6,196 nucleotides of DNA from an uncultured Eubacteriales bacterium (GCA_934446285.1 CAKSEI010000095.1:1-6196), one strand, 5' to 3'. Positions 1 through 5,962 are shown, counted from the first letter of the stretch. Translations and numbers: made by a program. Notes: generated by a model not told the origin, from the letters alone.

Positions 1-552
1 AAACTTTTCCGTATAAGGGTAAGAGGCGCGGAGAACGAGCCCGCGGAGGGCGGACTGCTCGTCTGTGCAAATCATCTCTCGAACTGGGACGTTGTAATAC
101 TCGCAGTGACTCTTCACCGCCCGCTGCGCTTTTTTGCGAAAAAAGAACTTTTTTCCGTGCCGATTGTGAAGAATTTCGTCTCTGCCATGGGCGCTTTTCC
201 CGCCGACAGAGGCTCAGCCGACCTCGGCGCACTGCGCACGGCAATGAAGATTGTACGCGAGGGCGGCTTGGTAGGATTCTTCCCGCAGGGCACGCGCTGC
301 CCGCACAAAGACCCGCGCGATACCGAGATAAAGCACGGCTGCGCCGTTCTCTCGCACAGGGCGAACGCCGCGATACTTCCCGTTGCGATAAAGACAAAGG
401 GATGGAAAATACTCCCCTTCAAACGCGTGGATGTAAGCATAGGCAAGCCCATCACGCCGGAAGAGCTTAAAGTCGACAAGGGAGGCAAGGAGCAGTACCG
501 TGCCGCGAGCGAATATGTTTTCTCAAAGATTACGGAGATGCTCGATGAGTAG
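1..552 (+). CDS. plsC: 1-acyl-sn-glycerol-3-phosphate acyltransferase, 5'-truncated by window edge
   Basis: This enzyme transfers an acyl group to the sn-2 position of lysophosphatidic acid, giving phosphatidic acid, the precursor of all membrane phospholipids; it acts at the inner face of the membrane. The frame is open from base 1, so the gene begins upstream; 183 codons are visible, and the family usually has about 200-250 residues, so only the N-terminal end is missing. Counting from the first visible codon, the catalytic HX4D motif is H25-D30 within NHLSNWD. The motif II region with FPADRG is at 66-71, motif III FPQGTR at 94-99, and the motif IV-like ILPVAI around 125-130. Motif III has Gln where most members have Glu (FPEGTR). 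A start at GTG 106 would remove HX4D, so I rejected it. The stop codon overlaps the start of the ispH/S1 gene. The family call is firm; the acyl donor (acyl-ACP, acyl-CoA or acyl-phosphate) cannot be read from the sequence. Confidence 0.95.
   Translation, partial: KLFRIRVRGAENEPAEGGLLVCANHLSNWDVVILAVTLHRPLRFFAKKELFSVPIVKNFVSAMGAFPADRGSADLGALRTAMKIVREGGLVGFFPQGTRCPHKDPRDTEIKHGCAVLSHRANAAILPVAIKTKGWKILPFKRVDVSIGKPITPEELKVDKGGKEQYRAASEYVFSKITEMLDE
534..537 (+). promoter_or_regulatory. Ribosome binding site choosing the ispH/S1 start
   Basis: GGAG lies 7 bases before ATG 545, inside the last codons of plsC. It supports ATG 545 over the in-frame GTG at 500, which has no such site and would add residues before the normal IspH N-terminus. 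A GTG at 566, preceded by GGCGGAG, is a weaker alternative that would shorten the protein by 7 residues. Confidence 0.7.
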
Positions 553-2560
553 AGGCGGAGTACGCGTGGCAAAGTCGGCGGGCTTCTGCTTCGGCGTAGA
601 CCGCGCCGTAAGGAGCACGCGCGAGCTGATAACAAATAATTCGGACGGGGCGCGCGTGTATACCGTCGGGCACCTCATACACAATCCTCAGCTTATAAGC
701 GAGCTTGAGAAGAGCGGAGTGGGGAGCATTGATGCAGGCGACATAGACGCTATAGCGAAGAGCTGTGCGGACGGAGCGCACGCCGTCGTAGTCATACGCG
801 CACACGGAGTTGAAAAGGAGCTTTGCGAAAAACTCGAAGATTATTCGTCACGTATAAGCGGTTTTTCCTATCTTGACTGCACCTGTCCTTACGTAAAGAA
901 GATACACCGCATCGTCGATAAGCATACGGACGCGGACACCCGACTTATCGTCATCGGAGCAGCAAGCCACCCGGAGGTAAAGGGTATAGTGAGCTATGCA
1001 CACGGTCCGTACTCCGTTTTCACGTCGTCGGAGCAGCTTGCAGAGCAAAAATTCAACGAAAAACGGATAGTTATGGTCGCACAGACGACCCAAAGCCTCT
1101 CCGAATGGAAAAAATGTCAAGAAATTATTCAAAACCTATATACAAACGCAAAAATTTTTGATACAATATGTAGTGTTACGGAAAATCGGCAAAAAGAGAC
1201 AGCCGAGCTTTGCAGGTCAGTTGACGTAATGCTTATAATCGGGGGCAGAGAAAGCTCAAATACAAACAAGCTTTACCGCATTTCGCGGCAAGGCTGCCCC
1301 GACACTTTCTTTATTGAGAAGAAAGAGGATCTGCCGTTGAATATGATAAAACCCGGCACAACAGTCGGTATAGCCGCCGGAGCATCGACTCCGGGCGGTA
1401 TAATTAAGGAGGTAGAAACCATCATGAGCGAAAAAATAGCCGAGATGGAGGGCGAGAACTTCGCCGAGTTGCTGGAACAGTCACTCAAAACATTACATAC
1501 AGGAGAAACCGTTAAGGGCGTTATAACGTCGATATCACCGAACGAGATATTCGTTGACCTCGGGACAAAGACCACGGGCGTGATATCTACCGAAGAGCTT
1601 TCGGATGATGCGAGCTTCAACCCCGCCGACAAGTATAAGGTCGGCGACGAGATAGAGGCTGTTGTTATCAAGGTAAGCGATAACGACGGCATAGCTACCC
1701 TTTCGCGTAAGCGCATTGAGCGCCGCGAGAACTGGTCATCCATAGTCGATGCTTACAATAACGGCACCGTCCTTGAGGGCAAGGTTGTCGACGTCGTAAA
1801 GGGCGGACTTATCATTCTCCTGAACGCAGTACGCGTTTTCGTACCCGCTTCTCAGTCGGGACTGCCTAAGGATGCGGACCTCTCCGCTCTCCGCGGCACT
1901 GTGCAGAAGGTAAAGATTATAGATCTCGACGAGGGCAGAAACCGCGCTGTTGCGTCTATCCGCGTTGTTGCACGTGAGCAGAAAAAGGCGCAGGAGGAAG
2001 AATTCTGGGCTAACGTCGAGGAGGGTAAGCGCTACACGGGCACTGTCAAGAGCCTAAAGAGCTACGGCGCATTCGTTGATCTCGGCGGAGTTAACGGCAT
2101 GGTTCACATCACCGAGCTGTCTTGGTCGAGAATAAAGCATCCCTCCGAGGTTGTAAAGGAAGGCGACGTCATCGAGGTCTATGTCAAGAGCTTTGACCGT
2201 GAGACGGGACGCATCTCTCTCGGCTACAAGGCAGCCGAGGATGACCCGTGGCTGCTCTTCACGAACAAGTACAGCGTAGGCGACACCGTCAACGTAAAGA
2301 TACTCAGCCTGCTTCCTTTCGGAGCATTCGCCGAGATACTCCCCGGTACTGACGGACTTATACACATTTCTCAGATCGCCGACCGCAAGATTGCAAAGCC
2401 GTCCGAGGTCCTGAGCATCGGTGACAGAGTTGATGTCAAGATAACTGAAATAGACGACGAAAACCGCAAGGTAAGCCTCTCTATCCGCGCTCTCCTTGAG
2501 GACACCGAGAAAAAGGCTGATGAAGAAGCCGAGGAATATATTAATTCCGAGGAAAACTGA
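545..2560 (+). CDS. ispH/rpsA: Fusion of 4-hydroxy-3-methylbut-2-enyl diphosphate reductase (IspH/LytB) and ribosomal protein S1
   Basis: The product has 671 residues. Residues 5-293 are IspH, the [4Fe-4S] enzyme that makes IPP and DMAPP in the last step of the MEP pathway. All expected active-site positions are present: cluster cysteines C15 (AGFCFGV), C114 (CTCP) and C209 (DTICSVT); H46, H87 and H142; catalytic E144 (SHPEV); T181/T182; S237-S238-N239 (SSNTN); S281 (GASTP). Residues 294-671 are an S1 protein with four OB-fold S1 domains at about 319-390, 406-475, 494-563 and 579-650. The third and fourth are the most canonical (SYGAFVDL, PFGAFAEI), and an acidic tail follows. Four domains fit Firmicute S1 rather than the six-domain Gram-negative form. 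The fusion is known in Clostridia. ATG 545 overlaps the plsC stop by 8 bases (ATGAGTAG), implying translational coupling. A second start at the domain boundary (1424) may yield S1 alone. Both halves appear functional. Confidence 0.97.
   Translation: MSRGGVRVAKSAGFCFGVDRAVRSTRELITNNSDGARVYTVGHLIHNPQLISELEKSGVGSIDAGDIDAIAKSCADGAHAVVVIRAHGVEKELCEKLEDYSSRISGFSYLDCTCPYVKKIHRIVDKHTDADTRLIVIGAASHPEVKGIVSYAHGPYSVFTSSEQLAEQKFNEKRIVMVAQTTQSLSEWKKCQEIIQNLYTNAKIFDTICSVTENRQKETAELCRSVDVMLIIGGRESSNTNKLYRISRQGCPDTFFIEKKEDLPLNMIKPGTTVGIAAGASTPGGIIKEVETIMSEKIAEMEGENFAELLEQSLKTLHTGETVKGVITSISPNEIFVDLGTKTTGVISTEELSDDASFNPADKYKVGDEIEAVVIKVSDNDGIATLSRKRIERRENWSSIVDAYNNGTVLEGKVVDVVKGGLIILLNAVRVFVPASQSGLPKDADLSALRGTVQKVKIIDLDEGRNRAVASIRVVAREQKKAQEEEFWANVEEGKRYTGTVKSLKSYGAFVDLGGVNGMVHITELSWSRIKHPSEVVKEGDVIEVYVKSFDRETGRISLGYKAAEDDPWLLFTNKYSVGDTVNVKILSLLPFGAFAEILPGTDGLIHISQIADRKIAKPSEVLSIGDRVDVKITEIDDENRKVSLSIRALLEDTEKKADEEAEEYINSEEN
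1139..1167 (+). promoter_or_regulatory. Candidate internal promoter upstream of the S1 half
   Basis: TATACA (1139-1144, 4 of 6 to the -35 consensus), a 17-base spacer, then TACAAT (1162-1167, 5 of 6 to the -10) preceded by TGA, giving an extended -10. It sits in an unusually AT-rich patch of the ispH reading frame (about 1105-1200). The predicted start, near 1174, would leave about 250 bases before the internal S1 start. This is pattern matching only; AT-rich coding DNA gives such matches by chance. Confidence 0.25.
1406..1413 (+). promoter_or_regulatory. Internal Shine-Dalgarno at the IspH/S1 junction
   Basis: AAGGAGGT is a near-perfect match to the 16S anti-Shine-Dalgarno, 10 bases before ATG 1424. 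It is read in frame as Lys-Glu-Val at the end of the IspH domain (GGIIKEV), so part of the match is forced by conserved protein sequence. It is still the best ribosome binding site on the plus strand of this window. Confidence 0.6.
1424..2560 (+). other. rpsA: Possible separate translation product: free ribosomal protein S1 (378 aa)
   Basis: ATG 1424 is codon 294 of the fusion and begins with MSEKIAEMEGENFAELLEQS, which has the look of an ordinary stand-alone Firmicute S1 N-terminus (acidic, then FAELL before the first S1 domain). With the Shine-Dalgarno 10 bases upstream, ribosomes could start here and make four-domain S1 without IspH. This is a nested start inside the fusion gene, not a separate gene. 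The start and its site are directly visible; use in the cell is inference. S1 is needed in far greater amounts than a metabolic reductase, which gives a reason for separate expression. Confidence 0.45.
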
Positions 2561-2582
2561 GGAGAACTGAAGATGTGATCCC

Positions 2583-2607
2583 CTGCGGCGGTGGCTTACC
2601 GCCGCAG
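2583..2607 (+). terminator. GC-rich hairpin after the ispH/S1 gene
   Basis: A perfect 10-bp stem, CTGCGGCGGT with ACCGCCGCAG, encloses a 5-base loop (GGCTT), beginning 22 bases after the stop codon. It lacks an immediate T run; TTTT appears only 9 bases after the stem. It may act as a weak terminator, or as a 3' stabilising structure working together with the next hairpin. Confidence 0.5.
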
Positions 2608-2622
2608 AGGCGACGCTTTTCC

Positions 2623-2658
2623 GAGCACCTGCGCGATAAACGCGCAGGCTCTCTTTAT
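2623..2658 (+). terminator. Second hairpin with partial T tail, likely operon terminator
   Basis: GAGC plus CTGCGCG pairs with CGCGCAG plus GCTC across an ATAAA loop, giving 11 base pairs with a two-base AC bulge on the 5' side. It is followed by TCTTTAT. This is a better candidate for the end of the plsC-ispH/S1 transcript than the hairpin just upstream, although the T tract is interrupted. Confidence 0.5.
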
Positions 2659-2667
2659 AGTACGTTT

Positions 2668-2696
2668 TTCACCCGAAAGGGCAGAAATAATAAAAT
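2668..2696 (+). promoter_or_regulatory. Weak candidate promoter for the CNNM/CBS gene (distal)
   Basis: TTCACC (4 of 6) is followed after 17 bases by TAAAAT (5 of 6) in an A/T-rich run just after the hairpins. It would give a leader of about 190 bases. The match is modest, and the surrounding AT richness makes chance matches likely. Confidence 0.22.
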
Positions 2697-2861
2697 ATAT
2701 AAAATAGAAATGGAGTTGGTTTTGTGGATCCCCTACCCCGAAGTTGCCGGTATGCGACAGTAAAAAGGCCGCCCGAGAAATACCGCTTTATCGTATACGC
2801 AGAAAATGCCGCCAGATTTACGGTACGTAAGAACTGACGCAGCGTTTTATCACGTAAAGCA

Positions 2862-2867
2862 TATAAT
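2862..2867 (+). promoter_or_regulatory. Perfect -10 element close to the CNNM/CBS gene
   Basis: TATAAT is exact, but no -35 match lies at 15-19 bases and there is no TGn extension; CTGACG at 2834-2839 is 22 bases away, too far. If used, transcription would start near 2874, leaving a leader of about 20 bases with the ribosome binding site almost at its 5' end. It could depend on an activator or not be a promoter at all. Confidence 0.3.
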
Positions 2868-2874
2868 ATTTTTC

Positions 2875-2880
2875 GGAGGA
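2875..2880 (+). promoter_or_regulatory. Ribosome binding site with unusually long spacing
   Basis: GGAGGA is strong but sits 14 bases before ATG 2895, against the usual 5-9, with an A/T-only tract in between. No in-frame ATG, GTG or TTG lies closer to it. Residues from ATG onward form the expected first membrane segment, so the start is still the best choice. Confidence 0.6.
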
Positions 2881-2894
2881 ATTTTTAAAAAATC

Positions 2895-4229
2895 ATGTTA
2901 AAACAACTGCTGCTGCAGCTACTGCTTATAGCACTTAACGCCTTTTTTGCCGCTACCGAAATCGCGGTCATTTCACTGAATGAAAAAAAGGTACACGCTC
3001 TTGCCGAAGACGGCGATAAAAAAGCAGAGAAAATGCTTAAGATTATAGAAGAGCCTACCCGTTTTCTTTCAACAATACAGATAGGAATAACGCTTGCGGG
3101 ATTTCTCGGCTCGGCTTTCGCCGCCGATAACTTTGCCGAGAAAGTTGCAGACTTTTTCATACGCGTGTTCAAGGTCTCGGAGAGCTACCGCGGCACTATG
3201 AATACAGTCGCAGTCATCGCGGTAACGCTTGTTCTTTCATACTTTACACTTATTCTGGGCGAGCTTGTACCGAAGCGTGTCGCAATGCGGCATAAGGAGA
3301 AGCTTGCGAGAGCCGTATGCGGCGTGATATCGTTCCTTGCGACGCTTTTAAAGCCGATAATATGGTTTCTCACCGTTTCTACCAATGCTGTACTGCGTAT
3401 AATCGGCATAAACCCGAATGAAAAGGAAGAACCGGTATCTGAGGACGATATAGTGCTCATGCTTGACGCAGGCGCTGATGAAGGCACACTCGACCAGAAT
3501 GATATTGAGTACATAAAGAATGTATTCAAGCTCGACAGACTCACCGCAGAGGATGTAATGACCCCGTGGAAGAGCGTCGTATGCCTGAATATGGACTCAA
3601 GCGATGCCGAGATTCTCGACGCAATCGAAAAAGAGGGCTACTCACGTATGCCCGTCTATCAGGACGACGAGCATATAGCGGGAATACTCCATTCGAGAGA
3701 ATACCTGCTGCGCCGCTCCGATCCCGGTTTCAAGCTTGCCGATGTACTCCATCAGCCGATATTCGTACCAGAGACGGTCAACCTTGATATGCTCTTTAAG
3801 GAGATGCAGCGTGACCACAATCACCTTGTCATAGTCGTAAGCGAATACGGCGAGGCATCGGGAATAGTCACCATGGAGGACGTACTTGAGGAGCTTGTCG
3901 GCGAAATATGGGACGAACGCGACGAGGAGATAAACGAATTTGCCGAAACGGGCGAAGACACGTACCGTGTTCTCTGCTCCGCATCCGCCGAGGATTTCTT
4001 TGATTTCTTCGGAATAGAGGACGAGGAGACCGAGGCTACAACCGTAAACGGGTGGCTCGCTGAAAAGGCGGGGCGAATCCCCGAGCCGGGTTACGAACTG
4101 ATTTTCCGCAACCTTCACATAACGGTAACCAAAGCCGATGAGGTCATGACAACCGAAATATCCGTAAAGGTTACGGAAAAGGTAGACAACGAAACCGAAA
4201 CTCAAAAAGAAGAACAGCTGAAAAGCTGA
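2895..4229 (+). CDS. CNNM transmembrane / CBS-pair / CorC-HlyC domain membrane protein
   Basis: A 444-residue member of the HlyC/CorC (CNNM, DUF21) family. Family members are integral membrane proteins linked to Mg2+ or other divalent cation export and homeostasis; older names such as hemolysin are misleading. The CNNM domain covers about 1-175, with hydrophobic segments near 4-28, 57-78, 103-124 and 137-170, and the conserved stretch LILGELVPKRVA at 119-130. A CBS pair follows: CBS1 about 217-275 (EDVMTPW, then GYSRMPVYQDD) and CBS2 about 283-340 (HNHLVIVVSEYGEASGIVT, then EDVLEELVGEI). This domain normally binds adenine nucleotides and gates transport. The C-terminal CorC_HlyC domain spans about 355-428 (TVNGWLAEKAGRIPEPGYEL). 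Length and domain order are complete and typical. It is transcribed alone, with hairpins upstream and a strong terminator downstream. The exact transported ion cannot be read from sequence. Confidence 0.95.
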   Translation: MLKQLLLQLLLIALNAFFAATEIAVISLNEKKVHALAEDGDKKAEKMLKIIEEPTRFLSTIQIGITLAGFLGSAFAADNFAEKVADFFIRVFKVSESYRGTMNTVAVIAVTLVLSYFTLILGELVPKRVAMRHKEKLARAVCGVISFLATLLKPIIWFLTVSTNAVLRIIGINPNEKEEPVSEDDIVLMLDAGADEGTLDQNDIEYIKNVFKLDRLTAEDVMTPWKSVVCLNMDSSDAEILDAIEKEGYSRMPVYQDDEHIAGILHSREYLLRRSDPGFKLADVLHQPIFVPETVNLDMLFKEMQRDHNHLVIVVSEYGEASGIVTMEDVLEELVGEIWDERDEEINEFAETGEDTYRVLCSASAEDFFDFFGIEDEETEATTVNGWLAEKAGRIPEPGYELIFRNLHITVTKADEVMTTEISVKVTEKVDNETETQKEEQLKS

Positions 4230-4232
4230 CGC

Positions 4233-4270
4233 ATAAAGCAAGTCTTTCAAAATTGAAAGACTTGCTTTAT
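4233..4270 (+). terminator. Strong intrinsic terminator-like palindrome after the CNNM/CBS gene
   Basis: An 18-base arm starting ATAAAGCAAGTC is perfectly repeated in inverted form around a 2-base centre; realistically this is a 16-bp stem with a 6-base AAAATT loop. It begins 4 bases after the stop codon. The 3' arm ends GCTTTAT and is followed by CTTT, giving a broken T tract. It could also stop minus-strand transcripts from the convergent MATE gene, though that side has a poorer T tail. Confidence 0.85.
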
Positions 4271-4299
4271 CTTTAACCGATTCTCTTTTTCGTCAGTTT

Positions 4300-4400
4300 T
4301 CTTGCAAGCTTTTTGAAAAAAGCCCGGCAAAAACTTTCGAAAAAGGTGCGCTCTCGCTCTTATTAAAAGTTTAGATCAAGCCTTTTCGGGAGGCTTGCGT
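4300..4400. repeat. Hairpin-dense intergenic element, probably a degenerate dispersed repeat
   Basis: Three inverted repeats follow one another: GCTTTTT/AAAAAGC (4308-4323); AAACTTT/AAAGTTT (4331-4337 with 4366-4372), enclosing a small GCG-CTCT-CGC hairpin; and CAAGCCT/AGGCTTG (4377-4397, loop of 7). There is no open frame. The style resembles non-coding repeats scattered between convergent genes in Oscillospiraceae, but one copy in one window cannot prove repetition. On the minus strand the last hairpin could help end the MATE transcript. Confidence 0.4.
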
Positions 4401-4483
4401 CTTTTAAAGAAAGCGCCTCTAATCGCCGCCGGTTGCTTTCACCTCGAAAAATATCGCAATAAGCCAGCTGCACCCCACTCATC

Positions 4484-5905
4484 CTACTGATCATCAACTG
4501 TGCCGAGCTGCACCCGTTTCTTTTCATTAAGCTGACGGTATGTTTTTGCTATGAGAATAGCCGATATTACCGCTGTCAAAATATCCGAAAGCGGCATAGA
4601 ATATAAAATACCGTCAAGGCAGAAAAACACGGGCAGCAGGAGTGCGAACCCCACGCCGAAAACTATTTCACGCACCATAGAGAGCATAGTTGACTCCGCG
4701 GCTTTTCCCATAGCCTGCATGAATATAAACGCCGCTTTGTTGATACAGGCGAAAACTATCATGCATAGATATATACGGAACGCCTTAACTGCAAAATCTG
4801 TATAGTAAACACTTTCGTTCGACGCCCCGAAAATACCGATAAGAAACTTCGGAAAAGCTTCAACAAAAACTAAAGCCACTGCGCCTACGCATCCCTCGGA
4901 TATTAACAAGTGCGTGAAAAGCACTTTTACCCTGCCCTTATGCCCCGCGCCCATATTGAAACCAACGATGGGAATGCACCCCGCAGCCATGCCTATAGCG
5001 ATTGAAATGACTATCTGGAAAAATTTCATAACGATTCCGACGACAGCCATCGGAATTTGAGCATACTGCACCTGCCCGAAGATTTCATCCTCGGCCCCAT
5101 ACTTCTGTATCATATTGTTTATCGCCATCATCGCGGCGACGAGGGAAATCTGAGCAAGGAGACTGCACAGCCCAAGTGACAGAGTCCGCATGATTATTTT
5201 GCCTCGCGGCTTTATATCGGCACGGCACAGCTTTACTCTCTTTGTGCGGAATAAATAAATGCAGGACAAGGCAGCCGTAACAACCTGTCCCGCGACTGTA
5301 GCAAGCGCCGCTCCGGTCATTCCCCATTTGCAGATGAAAATAAATACGGGATCGAGAACTACGTTTACAAACGCTCCCGCAACGGTCGAAAGCATGGCAA
5401 ACTTAGGACTTCCGTCTGCGCGTATTATCGGATTTGCCGCCTGTCCGAACATATAAAAAGGTAAGCCCGCCGTTATCCAAAAGAAATATTCTTTCGCAAG
5501 GGCAAATGTTTCTTCATTTACACTGCCTCCGAAGGCTGTAAGGATAGGCTCCGGAAAAATAAAATAAAGCAGAGTCAACACGACGCTTACCTCCACGCAA
5601 AGTATCAGCGAATTTCCGACGCTGAACGCTGCGTTTTGGGGCTTTTTTTCCCCGAGCGATATGCTGACAAAGGCACAGCAGCCGTCACCTATCATAACCG
5701 CCAGGCCGAGCGCAATGACCGTAAACGGAAATACGACCGTATTTGCTGCGTTTCCGTGCGAGCCGAGATAGCCTGCGTTCGCGATAAAAATCTGATCGAC
5801 GATGTTGTAAAGCGCGCCGACAAGCAGAGAAATAATGCACGGGACTGAATATTTGCCCATAAGAGTGCTTATTTTCTCCGTAGAAAGAAATTGATTATTG
5901 TCCAT
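4484..5905 (-). CDS. MATE family multidrug/cation antiporter
   Basis: A 473-residue polytopic membrane protein of the multidrug and toxic compound extrusion family, which uses Na+ or H+ gradients to expel cationic drugs, dyes and other small molecules. It has about twelve hydrophobic segments in two homologous halves. Family signatures are clear: YNIVDQIFI near 33-41 with D37, RADGSPKFAM at 162-171, NVVLDPVFIF at 181-190, IPIVGFNMGAG at 311-321 (second half), FMQAMGKA at 395-402 and LDGILYSMPLSD at 430-441. The general pattern is MepA-like, as is common in Firmicutes, but substrate is not predictable. The start ATG at 5905 has GGGAGGT 6 bases upstream. Length is normal and no residues look broken. 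The gene converges on the CNNM/CBS gene. Its leader carries a terminator hairpin, so expression is probably controlled by attenuation. Confidence 0.95.
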   Translation of the reverse strand: MDNNQFLSTEKISTLMGKYSVPCIISLLVGALYNIVDQIFIANAGYLGSHGNAANTVVFPFTVIALGLAVMIGDGCCAFVSISLGEKKPQNAAFSVGNSLILCVEVSVVLTLLYFIFPEPILTAFGGSVNEETFALAKEYFFWITAGLPFYMFGQAANPIIRADGSPKFAMLSTVAGAFVNVVLDPVFIFICKWGMTGAALATVAGQVVTAALSCIYLFRTKRVKLCRADIKPRGKIIMRTLSLGLCSLLAQISLVAAMMAINNMIQKYGAEDEIFGQVQYAQIPMAVVGIVMKFFQIVISIAIGMAAGCIPIVGFNMGAGHKGRVKVLFTHLLISEGCVGAVALVFVEAFPKFLIGIFGASNESVYYTDFAVKAFRIYLCMIVFACINKAAFIFMQAMGKAAESTMLSMVREIVFGVGFALLLPVFFCLDGILYSMPLSDILTAVISAILIAKTYRQLNEKKRVQLGTVDDQ

Positions 5906-5961
5906 ATATTAACCTCCCGGCGGCAAAAAAATAATGCGTAAGCCCAACCGGACTTACGCAT
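5869..5961 (-). other. Possible 30-codon leader ORF overlapping the attenuator and the MATE start
   Basis: ATG at 5961 opens a 30-codon frame starting MRKSGWAYALFF and ending in TAA at 5869, out of frame with and overlapping the first codons of the MATE gene. Its ATG lies inside the 5' arm of the terminator stem, and the T run is read as Phe-Phe. The upstream ribosome binding site is weak (only GAG about 9 bases before), so translation is uncertain. If translated, a ribosome at the first codons would block the terminator stem. Confidence 0.3.
5912..5918 (-). promoter_or_regulatory. Ribosome binding site of the MATE gene
   Basis: GGGAGGT on the minus strand, 6 bases before ATG 5905. Strength and spacing are ideal. 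It lies just after the T run of the leader terminator, so it is only transcribed when polymerase reads through. Confidence 0.85.
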
Positions 5962-5962
5962 T
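5925..5962 (-). terminator. Leader intrinsic terminator (attenuator) upstream of the MATE gene
   Basis: On the minus strand AATGCGTAAG (5962-5953) pairs perfectly with CTTACGCATT (5942-5933), a 10-bp stem that can extend inward by two G-C pairs after a mismatch. One base later comes TTTTTTT (5931-5925). Stem plus T run is the classic intrinsic terminator, and it lies between a strong promoter and the MATE ribosome binding site rather than after a gene. On the plus strand there is no T run, so it is directional. GGCA before the stem and TGCC after the T run could also pair. The structure is seen directly; regulation by it is inferred. Confidence 0.75.

Larger units (their letters stand above)
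2561..2894. other. Intergenic region of about 330 bases between ispH/S1 and the CNNM/CBS gene
   Basis: It holds two GC-rich hairpins at its start, an A/T-rich run at about 2686-2710, two weak promoter candidates, and a short inverted repeat TTACG-GTA-CGTAA at about 2818-2830. I see no supported coding sequence, tRNA or recognisable riboswitch. A 62-codon open frame here (from GTG 2575) runs through both hairpins and does not resemble a protein. Confidence 0.6.

Noticed and set aside
500..544. Extension of the ispH/S1 gene to GTG 500
   Set aside because: It would add 15 residues not seen in IspH and overlap plsC by more than 50 bases; ATG 545 has a proper ribosome binding site and gives the normal N-terminus.
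1221..1239. TTGACG followed by TATAAT inside ispH
   Set aside because: The spacer is only 7 bases, so it cannot work as a sigma-A promoter; no other -35 lies at the right distance.
1273..1743. A 156-codon minus-strand open frame opposite ispH/S1
   Set aside because: It is antisense to a highly conserved coding region; its serine-rich composition is typical of antisense shadows.
2575..2763. A 62-codon plus-strand open frame from GTG, with GGAG 10 bases upstream
   Set aside because: It runs through two GC-rich hairpins and an A/T-rich stretch, has low-complexity arginine-rich composition, and resembles no protein; it is more likely intergenic.
2764..2894. A possible riboswitch before the CNNM/CBS gene
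   Set aside because: I looked for stems and a terminator or sequestering structure and saw only a 5-bp inverted repeat; nothing matches a known metal-sensing fold.
3642..4250. A 202-codon minus-strand open frame
   Set aside because: It lies opposite the well-supported CNNM/CBS gene and its terminator, and its translation shows no domain; it is a shadow of the real gene.
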